Shown here: piece after piece, positions 46,223 through 58,080 of the stretch | Layout of the letters: each line of letters begins with the position of its first letter | Position numbering within the stretch: the stretch's first letter is position 1 | Origin: Margaritifera margaritifera | Lineage: Eukaryota > Mollusca > Bivalvia > Unionida > Margaritiferidae | Direction of reading: 5' to 3' | Assembly: GCA_029931535.1 (NCBI GenBank) | Contig: JAQPZY010001569.1 | Span: 1,955,001 to 2,019,000, forward strand | DNA: 64,000 nucleotides | Translations under genes and position numbers: made by a program | The notes under the pieces: model-generated | The model's input: only the letters and a program-made list of their open reading frames with translations | Database searches by the model: none | Told to the model about the DNA's origin: nothing

Positions 46223-47984
46223 CAACCATTATGATCCAATTTCATGATTTACATTGTTGAGCAAATGGTGCTATACTTTAATAACCACTCCTACGGTTTT
46301 GTTAAAATTATTTATTGCTGCACTATATAATTGGTACGATAAAGAATTCACCCAAATTTGCTGTTATCTGAACTGTCAAGCATTGCATGCCAAACCTGTA
46401 AAGTATGGAACTGAGGAAAATATATTTGTATAATGATTAAGTCTCAATTGGAATTTTATCTGGACTCAGTCACAAGATTCCCACTAAAAACTTGTCAGCA
46501 GTAGCCAAAATTATGTCAATATTCTAAATTTATTTGGAAATCACAACACAATTCTTTTTTTTACAATAGATTCAGAAGGAAAAACCAGAGACAAAATAGA
46601 TTATTTCATAAAATTTAGAAGCCTTATGGGAAAATTAGCAGCCAATGGCTATATTGGCTGCCATTAATGGAAACATAGCTCAATCACCATAGGAATAAAA
46701 TGTGACTCAACTTCCACTGGGATGGCCCTATTATGGTCGCAAACTGAAACTTCAGTCAATACATTTATGGGTATGTGGAATGGACTGGTTCTTCTCCCAA
46801 TTATGTACAAATACACGTCATTATATTCCTAATCATAACTGTCCAGTCAATATCCTGCGGTGGCTGCAATGGTTGATTCATAAATGTCACTCTTTGATGA
46901 TGACCTCTGATAAGATGAATATCAAAGCCATTATGGTGAACTGTTGAAATTGTGGTGAAGTGGCAGATAAAAAGGAGACTATATCAATTTTATTTCAAGC
47001 ATTGAACACAGATGCCATTCATAATAGATACAGATATATGCTGGCTCAGAAGCATTCCAGCCAAACTACACAATGAAAAATTCATTTAAATCAATATGTT
47101 TAGGATGATAGTCCTAGCTGAGGAATATAAAATGAATTTAAACGTTTCCTAATCTCAGACCCCACCCCCAACTGTATTATCTGTAAATTTTTGGTACACT
47201 TTCGTTATTTATTCTGGTGTACAAATAAATACAATGTAAATAGGTAAAATGAAAATTCTTAGGATTTTAAACTCATCCTTACTTAGGAAAAATTGCTAAA
47301 TATTAAAAAGAAAAAGTAACTCTGTACCAAAAGTTAAAGTACAGAATAATAATTATGATTTTTAAGGATTGATGGTTTACTAAAAATTAGTGGATATGAA
47401 AAAATACAAACAGCACAGTAGTCTCTTCAGAGGAATGTATTATTTGGTATTTCGTTTATATCAGGAGCATAATTGGACTATAAACTAGACTGGCCATTAT
47501 AGCAGTTAATGCATGTCAACAGCCTCAGTGGGAAAAAAATTGCATATCTCAGTGCACCTTGAATGGTCAGCTTTATAACAGGATTAAAATAACAACTGAC
47601 TGACAGTGTATATTGTTCTCTCTGTAAAACATTTCACTTTTCACCTTCGCCATAAAATAATTAAGCATGTATTTTGTTTATCTCATATATGGTTCTGTAG
47701 CAGATGTTGTATGATGATGTATCAATCTAACACTTGCAAAACACATCAACCTAGTAGTTATTTTGTTTTCAAATCAGAATAAGAAAAGAAACCTAACTCT
47801 TGTTCAGGAATTCACCACAACTGAAGATAACAAGCCAAAAGAAAAAGGAAAGAAATGGTCTTTGACAAGTTTTGAACCAGCTTCAATATATATCTTTATA
47901 CTGGATATAGAATAATGCAAAACATATACAGCTGAGTCCTAAAACTTGAATAAAGAAATATCTACCAGCTGTACAAAATAATTT
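46223..47984. other. intronic, nothing recognised
   Basis: AT-rich; ORF at 46702-46947 has no recognised motif or splice context. Confidence 0.4.
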
Positions 47985-48185
47985 CCTAAAGTCTTCTAGA
48001 ATAATTTTGGAAACACAGTCACAGATATGATGCATGCAGAGATATCCTTCAGAAATATTTCCTGCAAGAATTCAATATTTGGACTCAAAAACAAAGGCTC
48101 ACTTTCTATGAATGTATGAAAATCAAGGATTTTATAGAGACTCTGTCTGACCTGTTGACCAGCATTGAAATGCAATGTACAAATC
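47985..48185. repeat. unnamed dispersed repeat, copy 3
   Basis: Shares 'ttcaatatttggactcaaa', 'aaatcaaggattttatagaga' and 'accagcattgaaatgcaatg' with copies at 38174 and 45785. Confidence 0.6.
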
Positions 48186-48205
48186 TACTGATTAAGTGCC
48201 ATATA

Positions 48206-48376
48206 TACTCGCTTATAAGTTGAGTCCAACTGCAAACTGCACAGACCCAGATCTGGCGAAGTAAAATACCCTGGCAGATCTGGATCTATGCAGTTTGTTA
48301 GGAGTGATCAGTAGAACAAACATCATAGGGTCCATGTTGTTTACAGTTGGACTTGACTTGTAGGTGAGTATATAAG
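48206..48376. mobile_element. hairpin element, copy c
   Basis: The left end TACTCGCTTATAAGTTGAGT with 'ccaactgcaaactgcacagacccagatctg' is mirrored by the right end 'gtttacagttggacttgacttgtaggtgagtata'. The internal core is shorter than in copy a. Confidence 0.8.
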
Positions 48377-48414
48377 ATATTTTATGACCAATATTGCTGA
48401 TCATTCAGATATGT

Positions 48415-48690
48415 CAACAACTTACTGTATTTACACATGTATTACATTGCATACCAGTACCAACTTACTGTATTTACACATGTATTGCATGCATACCAGT
48501 ACCAACAGTGAGTATTTACACATGTATTACATACATACTGTAACCAAAAGTGAGTATTTTACACATGTATTACCTGCATACCAGTATCAACAGTGAGCCC
48601 GGACAAAGACCTGCCATCACACATGTATTACATACATACCAGTACCAACAGTGAGCCAGGACAAAGACCAGCCATCACACAAAGTGCCGG
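48415..48690. repeat. irregular minisatellite 'acacatgtattacat...accagtacca'
   Basis: About five units of roughly 45-60 bp with TTTACACATGTATTACAT and 'gcataccagtaccaac'. The last two units carry an added 'gagcc(a/c)ggacaaagacc(t/a)gccatcac'. Confidence 0.85.
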
Positions 48691-48718
48691 GAGATCCGAT
48701 ACTTGCTTGAATTAATAA

Positions 48719-48812
48719 ATACAGTGATCCTACTGTGACTATAAGGTTGCCTTATATTGGGATACATTATGACCATACCTGCCTTACAAAAAGGGACCAT
48801 ACTATAGTGAGT
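48719..48812. mobile_element. possible Tigger-like MITE fragment
   Basis: Begins TACAGTGATCCTACTGTGAC then TATAAGG and ends 'accatactatagtgagtaa', reminiscent of the inverted ends of the element at 5652-5869. Divergence is high. Confidence 0.35.
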
Positions 48813-50109
48813 AATAAAAATGTACCATGGTTATACATAACTTTATATAGGCACTGTTTAATGGACCAAACAAATTCTAAAATTGTACAGTTTCCTGGGA
48901 TTTAGCTTTCCTTCAAAAAGTTCACCAAAATGTAAATATTCCTTTATATTCTGGGCAGGTGATATATTATTTCATTTGCTTAGTTAAGTTTTCAATTTGT
49001 TCTTGGCTCTTGGTCAAGGGATTTTTCGATCCATTGTTTGTTTTTTTTTTTTGGGGGGGGGGGTCCTTGCACAAAAAGAAATCCAAGACCAGTGTAAAGC
49101 ACTGATTTTAAACACCAATTCTGAAAATTTTTATGTAAAATGAATTTTATTTGTTTTCTTCACTTGTTCCAAATGTTTGATTTTTTTCTTCATCCAGCTT
49201 CTATCACATATACTTTATACTTTCAAGGCACAAGTGGTCACACTATAAAGATCAAGCTTTTCAAACAAGGACAAGACAGATTAAGTACCAAGAAAAGACC
49301 ATGTTCAGTCTATGGAAGGGTGATTAGTAACAGTCCCTTCAACATTATGTGTTACCTGTGGAACCACACACAATGTTCTCAGCCTTTTCTGTTCCATGCT
49401 ATACAAAAATCTTGGATGTAAATAGTGGTCATTTTGTACTGCTCTCATGCCCATTGTTGTTATTAAGTCAATATAACTTCATTGATGTCAGAACAATTTG
49501 ATGATGTGTCATTACTAATAGACAATAGTGTAAAGCTTACAGAAACAGAATAATTACTTAGATTTTTTTTAATTCAAAAGTTCCAGAAATTACATCAAAA
49601 ATTAAAAGTGCAGGTACTTTATTGATGGTGAAATGTCATAAAATGTTATTTTTGAGCCTATCTTTCATTATGAAGATCTATTCTTTGTATCTAGCCAGAT
49701 GTTGTTCTACCAAAAAGTTACCATTTTGGGAAATGTCACTCCTTCTGAGTTTATTCCAACAAGCTGAAATTATTTGACTTGCATCAGAAAAAGATGAGGA
49801 TGTTCTAAATGCTGTGGAACATGGGATGTAAATTGTACAAAGCAAGTGCTGTAACCATTTAGCAATCTCAAATATCCCTTGACCAAAGAATATTTATTAT
49901 TGAGGAAGGAATGTAACTTTTGGGGTCAATTTAAATAATTTCAATGTAGTGACTGACTCACAAATTCTGTATATTCCAGTTCCAATTAAATGCCTCTCTT
50001 GCAAATATAGAAAATAAAACAAGAGTAAGTCAATGCCCATTCTGTGTTAAATAGTTCTCTATGTAGGCACTGGTTGACTCTAGAGATTATTTACCAACAG
50101 GTCCTAATG
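48813..50109. other. intronic, nothing recognised
   Basis: Contains a T-run followed by a G-run near 49038-49063, like the one near 479-518. Small ORFs only. Confidence 0.4.
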
Positions 50110-51066
50110 AGGTTGACCTTTGGTCAAGGTATGCAGTCTTAAACTAAACTTAATTTGCAGAAACCATGATTTTCTTTTTTGACTTACCATGACCATGACC
50201 TCTGACCTTTTAGACCCCATAATCTATAGGTTTCTTTATTACCTAGGCGCAAGCCATCCAAAAAGTATGGCCAAAGGAATTTACTCTTGAACAAATGTTA
50301 TTCTGCAAAACCAATTTTTCTTTGAGCAACAATGACCTTGACCTTTGACCTTTTGACCCTAAAATCAAACTTTGATTTAGATACATGGTCAACAATTGAA
50401 AGTTTTGTGCACATACCCTTTTCTTCTTTCAGTCACAGAGACCTTGACCTTTGACTTTTTGACCCCCAAATTGATACACTTCTTCCTTTTCTTAAGTCCA
50501 AGCCATCCAAAATGTTTGGTTTAGGTCTTTGATGTAAAACTAATGTTATTGAGTGGAAACCATGTTTCTTCTTTCAGTCACAGTGACTTTGACCCCAAAA
50601 TCAATACTCTTCTTCCTTACCCATAGTGCAAGTCATGCACAATATTTGGTCAAGTCATATGCAATATTTGGACTACGTATGTCATGTAGAACTAATGTTT
50701 TTGTGCAGAAACCATATTTTTTCCTTCTGTCACAGTAACAAAATCAATAGGGTTCTTCCTTACCCTAAGTGCAAGCCATCCACAATGTTTGGTAACTGTA
50801 GATGGTGGAGAACTGGAGTTATTCTGCAGCAACCATTTTTCTTCTTTCAGTCATTGACACCTTGACCTTTGACCCCAAAATCAATAAAATTCTTTCTTAC
50901 CTCAAGTGCAAGCCATCCACAAGTTTGGTAACTGTAGATGGTGAACAATTCAAGTTATTGTGTGGAAACAAAATTGGTAACAGACATACATATGGACTGA
51001 CAGATGCTGGACAGATGGATGGACAACATCATAACATAATATGCTCCAACTTATGCCGGGCATAAA
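50110..51066. repeat. pearl-like array 3 (units of about 160 bp)
   Basis: Units recur with GACCTTGACCTTTGACC, 'ttcttccttac', 'agtgcaagccatccaa', 'atgttattctgcagaaacca' and 'cttctttcagtcac'. The array ends with 'gacagatgctggacagatggatggacaacatcataacataa' type sequence and 'ccgggcataaaataa'. The gaccttgacctttgacc wording and the ACRG-like end are what I recall from bivalve repeats. Confidence 0.65.
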
Positions 51067-51823
51067 ATAACCAAAGGGCTGCAAATAAATCACACAGATT
51101 TGAAAATTACTGAATTGCACCCCTTGGAATGGATAGTTCCCCTGGGAATGGATAGTTCCTCCATATTTACAGGCAAATGCAGATCATAACAATCACAAAG
51201 CAATGCATTCAGTCAATCAATAAAGGAGTCTTAAGCACTTGTTGAATGGAATTTATCATGCATTATTATCTTGCAGAAAGATTGCAATAAAAAAGAGCAC
51301 AGCAAATCTCTTGGTCAAAATAAAGTCAAAAGATACAATAAATTCTAATTTGAACACAAAATATTGCTGCAGAAATTTGCAGGTCATGTAGTTGAATGGT
51401 GAATTTAAATATAAAATTCTTGTTTGTGTACTCAATATTAAAGTAATAGCCCAAAACATTGGTAGGAAGGAGTGATCTATACTCCATTGCATTTCCAGAC
51501 CAAAAGTTTCCAGCATAATGGATCTTGATTATGTGCAGAGAAAATGGTATGGTATTCAATTGTATTTCCATGAAATATTGGCTCAGGGACAGATCCAGAG
51601 GTAGTTGTGATCGGAATGATAAATACTAATGGATGACCAGTAAGCAAAAAATGATGATGTAATATGAACAATGTAGACTAGGTGGACAGGTGGACTTTTT
51701 CAGCATAATGATTATCTTTCTTGTATGCACACTCTTATCTCACACTCTTCTATGTAAAGACCCTTACATGGGGACAGATATTTTAAAAAATAAACAGATA
51801 ACACAAAAGCCAAGAGAAAACTA
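51067..51823. other. intronic, nothing recognised
   Basis: A duplicated 'ggaatggatagttcc' occurs at about 51126-51162. Overlapping minus ORFs here have no motif. Confidence 0.4.
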
Positions 51824-52108
51824 CCTGTACTATTTACCTATTTAAATGACTGAATGATAGGGGAAATCTACCTGTACTATTTACTTATTTAAATGACTGA
51901 ATGATAGGGGAAATCTACAACCTGTAATATTTACCTATTTACATGACCGAATGTCAAGGGAAATCTACAACTTCTACCATACTTATTTACATGACTGAAT
52001 GACTGGGGAAGTCTACCTTTACTATTTACCTATTTACATGACTGAATGACAGGGGAAATCTACCTATACTATTTACCTATTTACATGACTGAATGATGAG
52101 AAATCTAT
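51824..52108. repeat. tandem array of about 47 bp, 6 copies
   Basis: Units contain CTGTACTATTTACCTATTTA, 'atgactgaatgataggggaaatcta'. Lengths vary by a few bases. Confidence 0.93.
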
Positions 52109-52539
52109 AAAAAAAAATAAGTTCAATAAATGGGAAACAAATTTGGAAGAAAAACAGTATCAAAATGTGTCAACCACATATCTATTTTGTGTTGGGGTCA
52201 GAGCAGCAAAAGTTTATCAAAAATAATAAAAGGTACAGTGATGTGCATAAATGTGTGTTATTTGTATGGAGAACCAAATTGATTTGACCTATTTCCAGGC
52301 AATGGACAATGGACAGAAACCATACATAGTGAGAAACAATGCCATGTATGACCGAAAACTTTAATTTGAACTAAAAAATAGCCCATTACATTTATGCATG
52401 AAGAAGGTAGTAACGGAAATGTGCTATGAGAATGTTGTAGTGGGATACTGAAAAATAGATAATAATATTAATATTAATAATAATAATAATTCCATGTAAA
52501 ATGTCAAGGAGTATTTATGTTACATATATCCAGTATATA
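52109..52539. other. intronic spacer with an AAT tract
   Basis: An AAT/ATT simple repeat lies at about 52460-52492. Nothing else recognised. Confidence 0.45.
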
Positions 52540-52815
52540 GTTTAGAGGGATCTAGGTGAAATATAGTGTTCTGGGGAATCCTCATTACTATAAATATATT
52601 AGTTGGATCTAGGCAAGACATACTGTTCAGGGGAACCCTTATTACTATAAATAGTTGCGAGGGATCTAGGTGAAACAGTGTGTTCTGGGAAACCCTCATT
52701 ACTGTAAATAGTTTAGAGGATCTTAATGAGACATAATTTTCTGCTGAACCCTCATGACTGTAAAGAGTTTAGAGGGATCAAGGTGAGAGTGTGTTTTGTG
52801 GAACCCTTATTTCTA
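52540..52815. repeat. tandem array of about 62 bp, left part
   Basis: About five units with TTTAGAGGGATCTAGGTGA, 'agtgttctggggaaccctcattactataaata'. The array resumes at 53888-54012 after the Tigger-like insertion. Confidence 0.9.
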
Positions 52816-52821
52816 TAAACA

Positions 52822-53886
52822 CAGTGAAACCCCGCTATAACGCGATATTTGGGGTCCATAAAATTCGATCGCGGAAAAAGCGGGGTCGGGTTATTGCGGG
52901 GTTTTACTATATTTTACTTTATTCAGAGAACAACGTATACACGTCTAATGTATAGCATGAATAGGGTATCAACACCGTTTACTATCTGATATCGATCCGT
53001 CTTTGTTTTCCCACATGACAACCCTTTGATTGAGCCACGAGTTTGATACTTGTTCAGTGCCAAGTAACAGAGAGTGGTTATTTTAACTCCCTGTGATCTT
53101 GCCGCCCAAGCTCAGTCTCTACATAAGCACGCACATATGACAATCTTTGATCTTGCTGTCCAAGCTCAGTCTCTACATAAGCACCCACATATGACAACCT
53201 TTGATCAACCACCGCATTGTCTGGTGCTTGGTTGTGTATGCAGTTAAAGAAGAAACATAAGTTAGCTATTGTTTGCGCAATGATTGTATACAGGATGAAT
53301 TGAAGTCCAGCGCACGTGTTGGCGGCTTACGTTTTTTGATGTTTATTAAATCGTGAGAATCTTTTATCAACCACCACATTGTCTGATGCTCGGTTGTGTA
53401 TGCAGTTAAAGAAGAAAAACATGTCAGCTATTGTTTGAGCAATGATTGTATACAGAATGAATTGAAGACAAACACAAAGAAGACTTACTGGTAATAAGTA
53501 ACATTTCCAATAATGTTTAATTTGGCATAACACTTCAAGAAATTGGTGAAATTGTTAAATTTCAGAAGCCACGCCACTATCGAATTTATACGTGATCTCT
53601 TCCCCAAAATGATAATAAACTTTTATACACTATTTCTCGTACCTAAAAAAAAAATTTTTTTTCCGTGTACGAGAAAAATACATATACATGTATATAAAGT
53701 TTCAGGAATCACGCCACAAACGTATTATACTCAAATTCATACGCGATCTCTTCCCCAAAATGATACTGTAATATACACATTTTATACACTATTTCTTGTA
53801 CTTTGAAGAAAAAAAATTCATGTGCGAATGGATATATGAAATTTCTGGAGCCACGCCACGATCGCGTTATATCCGAATTGGCGTTT
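52822..53886. mobile_element. Tigger-like non-autonomous element with internal tandem repeats
   Basis: The left end is CAGTGAAACCCCGCTATAAC followed by 'gcgat', the typical Tigger start. The right side carries an inverted TATAACGCGAT (53862-53872). Inside are a duplicated segment of about 50 bp ('ccaagctcagtctctacataagcac', near 53106 and 53159), a duplicated segment of about 100 bp ('cattgtctg(g/a)tgct(t/c)ggttgtgtatgc', near 53215 and 53377) and three copies of an end-like segment with 'gccacgcca' and 'gatctcttccccaaaatga' (near 53567, 53707 and 53850). No transposase frame remains. Confidence 0.7.
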
Positions 53887-53887
53887 A

Positions 53888-54012
53888 AAGAAATCTTGGC
53901 AAGACATAGTGTTATGGGGAACCCTTATTACCATAAATAGTTTAAAGGGATCTAGGTGAGACATAGTGTTCCGTTGAACATAATTACTATAAATAGTTTA
54001 GAGGGATCTAGA
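53888..54012. repeat. tandem array of about 62 bp, right part
   Basis: Two further units ('aagacatagtgttatggggaacccttattac' and 'gtgagacatagtgttccgttgaa') continue the array cut by the Tigger-like element. Confidence 0.85.
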
Positions 54013-54254
54013 AAAAATTGCTTTTTAAGACTGGTGGTTGCCATGGTAAGAGGCAACCTTTAAGGCAGGCTTGACTGTATACGGTCTTCAGAACTTGCAC
54101 TAGCTAGTGCTGATTACATGAATTTGGCTGATCACGTAAAACAGAATAATGAAATTCCCAGGCTCCAAACAGGAAATGCTTCTTTAGTTATAACTGATTG
54201 CTAATGCATGTTAGCACTTATTGGTACCAGGCTTCATAAAATGCAAAGTTACTT
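54013..54254. other. intronic spacer, nothing recognised
   Basis: No coding or repeat structure identified. Confidence 0.35.
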
Positions 54255-54465
54255 AAATGCTTTTGCCTTCCTCATTCCTACATGTTTAAATGGCAATGCT
54301 TTTGCCTTCCTCATCCCTACAACAAAACATTCCTACATGTTTAAATGGCAATGCTTTGGCTTCCTCATTCCTACAACAAAACATTCCTACATGTTTAAAT
54401 GGCAATGTTTTTGCCTTCCTTATTCCTACAACAAAATATTCCTACATGTTTAAATGGCAATGCTA
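54255..54465. repeat. tandem array of about 57 bp, 4 copies
   Basis: Units contain TACATGTTTAAATGGCAATG and 'cttttgccttcctcattcctacaacaaaa'. The forward ORF of 81 codons is periodic repeat translation. Confidence 0.93.
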
Positions 54466-54479
54466 GAAGCAAAATATTT

Positions 54480-54668
54480 TGGAATAGATGGTAGATAATA
54501 ATCATATTCATCCATGAAATATACAATTTCCAGAGTGGAAAATAATCATTGTCATCCATGAAATATACAATTTCCAGAGTGGAAAATAATCATTTTCATA
54601 CATAAATATATGATTTCCAGAGTGGAAAATAATCACTTTTTATACATGAAATATATGATTTCAAGAGA
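54480..54668. repeat. tandem array of about 45 bp, 4 copies
   Basis: Units contain 'ataatcattttcatccatgaaatat' and ACAATTTCCAGAGTGGAAA. Confidence 0.9.
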
Positions 54669-56595
54669 AAATAGCCAGAAAAATAATATAAATAAACATA
54701 AAATAAATGTTATGCCAACTTTTGATGAGAACACTGGGCAAGGAAATCTACTAACAGATGCATATAGAACAAATTAAATTATACAGTATTCATTTCCTAG
54801 TTTTAACTCCACTACTTAGTTGTAAAGAATAAATCGAGAATTCATATTTGAAAGTGCCAATGCTCATTTTACCCAAAAATATGTCAAACAGATGAAAAAG
54901 AAAAGAAATTAATTTTCCCTTCAAAAGAATTTTCCATCTCTTCTATAGTTACAATATCTCTCTGTGCCCAGGCAATGTAGCTGAGTGAAAACTCTGGTTT
55001 GCATTTCATCAATTTAAAAGTGAAACATGACAACTGCTGGGAAAAAAATCAAGATAATCCATCAGAAATAATGAATACAAATAAAAAAATTCTTTACATC
55101 AACACTGGTAATGACAGACTACTGGACACTGCATGTCACGCTTCCAGAAGAAATTTAAACAAGAAATCAGAGTCAAAAGGTGTGCAGGAGTTATTACACC
55201 TATCACACTATCATGAGGTAATCATACAAGATTTTCCAAACTCACTACCTCATAAATAACTTGTGCAGTACTGCTTGTGTCAAACTGGATATATACATTT
55301 TTTAAAATAAATATAAATTAAAGTAGGATCAGTGAGAAAAGGCCTCATGGAAACCAAAATACATGCCCATCTGCATTTACTAATATTAACATTTTGTTCA
55401 ACTCATTAAAATTAACAAATCAGAGGACTAAATTTTATGTCATGCTAGCAGCCAAGACCAAAAATCCAATGACTTTTAAGAATGAAATAAGTTCTTGCTC
55501 ATAGAATCTAAGACCTAACATTACTTAATTTCTTTTCAATCTTGTGGGGATTCAAAGTCAATAGTTTTCAAATGCAGAGACTATTTTCTAGTGGAAATAA
55601 AATATCATTTATGGAAGGCATCCAATATTCATGAATCTTGAGGGAAATTTACAAAATTGCTTTTCCTGTGAAATATTATGTTTAGAGATTTTGAGAAATA
55701 AATTCAAATTAATGGAATTACAACATAAAGATATAGAAGCCATATGTACTGTGTATCTGATTTTACTGACATCTTCAAGCACTGATTTGCTAAATTTCAG
55801 GGTCTACCTAAAGAATGTTTTTGCCTTTGTGATTTAGATTACAATGTTAACTATGGTATAAAATGTTATTTTTTACTTCCATTATCTATAGTAATAGATG
55901 TTTTTTCTTTTATGTCAAAAATGTTTACAAATTTGACTCAATTCCCTCAATTCTTCTAACATATCTACAGTTGAATATTATTCTCTATTCTGCTCAAAAA
56001 ATGACAAATTTATGAACAATTCTAAGTTAAAATCAGCTAAAGAAAACTGTAAAAATTTCTAGTAGAAACAAATTGTAAATTTTTCTTAAGCAAAGTTTAA
56101 ATTGGTTTGGTTTCATCATAATATGAGGTATGTGTACTTTCCAAACAGATACCTGAAAACTTGTAACATGAACTAGTCTAAATCACTGGTGACTAATTAA
56201 ATCAGTGTAACATGACAACTCAAATTAAATGAAAATTACTGTTCAATATAGAGTCAGATTTGCTTCGCTAATCATGCACACCATATCAAGCCGAAACAAG
56301 ATCCTGGAATGGAAAGTGATTGACATCATTCACGAATTATATTATAATTTATATTTTTTATATTATAAGTTTTGTACTTATAATAGACAACAAGTCAATA
56401 TCACCATAAATGAAAAAGGGTGAGCAAAATAGATTTGGGAAAAATCCATGCAGTTGAAATTTTAAGAGAAAGCAACTATCCTAGAAGAATGGAGCAAAAT
56501 ATGCAAATTCTCTCACATCCCCACCCTAAGCATGTCCTGCAATAATATTCTTTCTACCAAACAATCCATAAAAACAGCATAGTTGGTTGGTTTTA
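54669..56595. other. intronic, nothing recognised
   Basis: Long AT-rich stretch without repeats or splice-supported frames. Confidence 0.45.
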
Positions 56596-56755
56596 ACAGC
56601 ACTTTCACACTTTATTTGGTTTATCATGCAGAGGTTATGGAAGCAAAGTGTTTTTCCCCAAGGACACACAAAGACAGCCAACCCAAGCTGGCATGGATGG
56701 GTACTGAACTTGGGACCTTTGGATTATGAGTTTGATGATCTACCAATTTAGAAAC
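56596..56755 (-). mobile_element. diverged tRNA-derived SINE, related to family 2
   Basis: On the minus strand a tRNA-like head ('ggtagatcatcaaactcataatc', then a box B-like 'ccaagttcagtaccc') is followed by 'gtgtccttggggaaaaacacttt', the block also seen in the copies at 17127 and 21022. Confidence 0.6.
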
Positions 56756-57627
56756 GACAAGGATTCCATTGTCAGCATAAAAATTAAGAGATAGAAACAG
56801 CATTCACAAGTCTATCCAACTACTGCAAAAATTACACTGAGCAAAGACTAATGTCTTATGTTTCATGATGCAATACATTAACTTGCAGAGTACCGGTATT
56901 CATTTTCATTGGTTTCATGGTTGCTAAACTCCATGAATTTATCTACACAGTGAACAATGAACAATCTGTTAAGACACCAGGACACTCCTCAAAATCCATA
57001 AATTAAAAGTACCCACAAAAATGTTATATTTTGAAAATCCACAAAAATGTATACCCATGAAAATAAATGAATTAGTCTCATAACTTAGTCAATTATTCTA
57101 ATAAATACTTTACCTGTACAAATTCCGTTCTTTTTCTCATATTGATAGCTGAACCAATACTAGAGTGATTCAAATTCTACCAGGGATGCTATAATATTTC
57201 AGATTCTATGACTGAGATTATTGTGATAGTTGCTTTTAAACATGTCGCAAGCATAAAGTAATTGTGAGTTGGGTCATGAAAAACATACCAGTCAAAGCTG
57301 ATACTTTCACCTACCATCTATTCAATAATCCAGATATCAAATCATGAAGAGGTAAACACTTATTATTTCTCACATTTTCACTGCTTCCCTTCCCCAAATT
57401 AAAATGCAGGCTGAAATTATGCTTTTCTGTAATTGAAAAATAACAAGAAAAACAAAAACAAAAATTATCCCAAACTCCAACAATAACAGCAAAACAAATC
57501 CAGAAATGAGTAAGTTTGCCACCATTACACTGTATATGAGTTGGAATGAATTCCAGAATTTTCCTGGAAACCAAGACTGCTGTAAAATGTGAATTGGGGT
57601 ATTACAATACATACTGTATCACATAGT
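56756..57627. other. intronic, nothing recognised
   Basis: Overlapping minus ORFs at 57311-57612 have no recognised motif. Confidence 0.4.
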
Positions 57628-57754
57628 TACTGTATATACTTGCTTATCAGCTGGATCCAATTGCAAACTGCAAAAAACCAGGCATAATGTGCCAGCAGAC
57701 CAGGATCTATGTTGTTTGCACTTGGACCCAACCTATAAGCGAGTATATACAGTA
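57628..57754. mobile_element. hairpin element, copy d (cleanest ends)
   Basis: The left end TACTGTATATACTTGCTTAT is mirrored by the right end ATAAGCGAGTATATACAGTA over about 20 bases. The inner arms 'ctggatccaattgcaaactgc' and 'tgttgtttgcacttggaccc' also pair. The outermost TA dinucleotides would fit a TA target duplication with a CTGTATATACT or CAGTATATACT-type TIR. Confidence 0.8.
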
Positions 57755-57897
57755 TGTTTATACTTTATTTTGGCATAAAAATATTGAAAATTTAAACATA
57801 GGATAAATTCCTTATGTGGAACTTGATAATGAATTAAAGGCATCTTTTGGGGCAGTTATGACCACAACAAGATTAACACTTTCAACTCCAAAGAATA

Positions 57898-57967
57898 CTG
57901 TTTGTCTCTGATAAAGGTATGCACTTGTGCATCCTAGTTGTAAGGAACCTTTATCAGAGACAAACAG
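57898..57967. ncRNA. 70-nt hairpin with perfect 20-bp arms, function unknown
   Basis: CTGTTTGTCTCTGATAAAGG at 57898-57917 is exactly complementary to 57948-57967. The 30-nt loop contains a second small palindrome (ATGCACTTGTGCAT). Size resembles a microRNA precursor, but perfect pairing also fits a young inverted duplication or a tiny foldback element. It lies in the 37-kb intron about 150 bp from exon 58112-58160. Confidence 0.35.
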
Positions 57968-57980
57968 CAAATATATATAA

Positions 57981-57996
57981 GTGTGTGTGTGTGTGC
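57981..57996. repeat. (GT)n microsatellite
   Basis: Eight GT repeats immediately left of hairpin element copy e. Confidence 0.9.
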
Positions 57997-58080
57997 ATAT
58001 ACTTGCTTATAAGTCGATCCAACTGCAAGATCAGGGTCTATGTTGTTTGCAGTTGGACCCAACTTATAGGTAAGTATATA
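57997..58080. mobile_element. hairpin element, copy e (short)
   Basis: The left end ATACTTGCTTATAAGTCGAT with 'ccaactgcaagatcagggtct' joins directly to the right end 'gtttgcagttggacccaacttataggtaagtata'. The central core is deleted. A (TA)n tract follows to about 58094. Confidence 0.8.
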
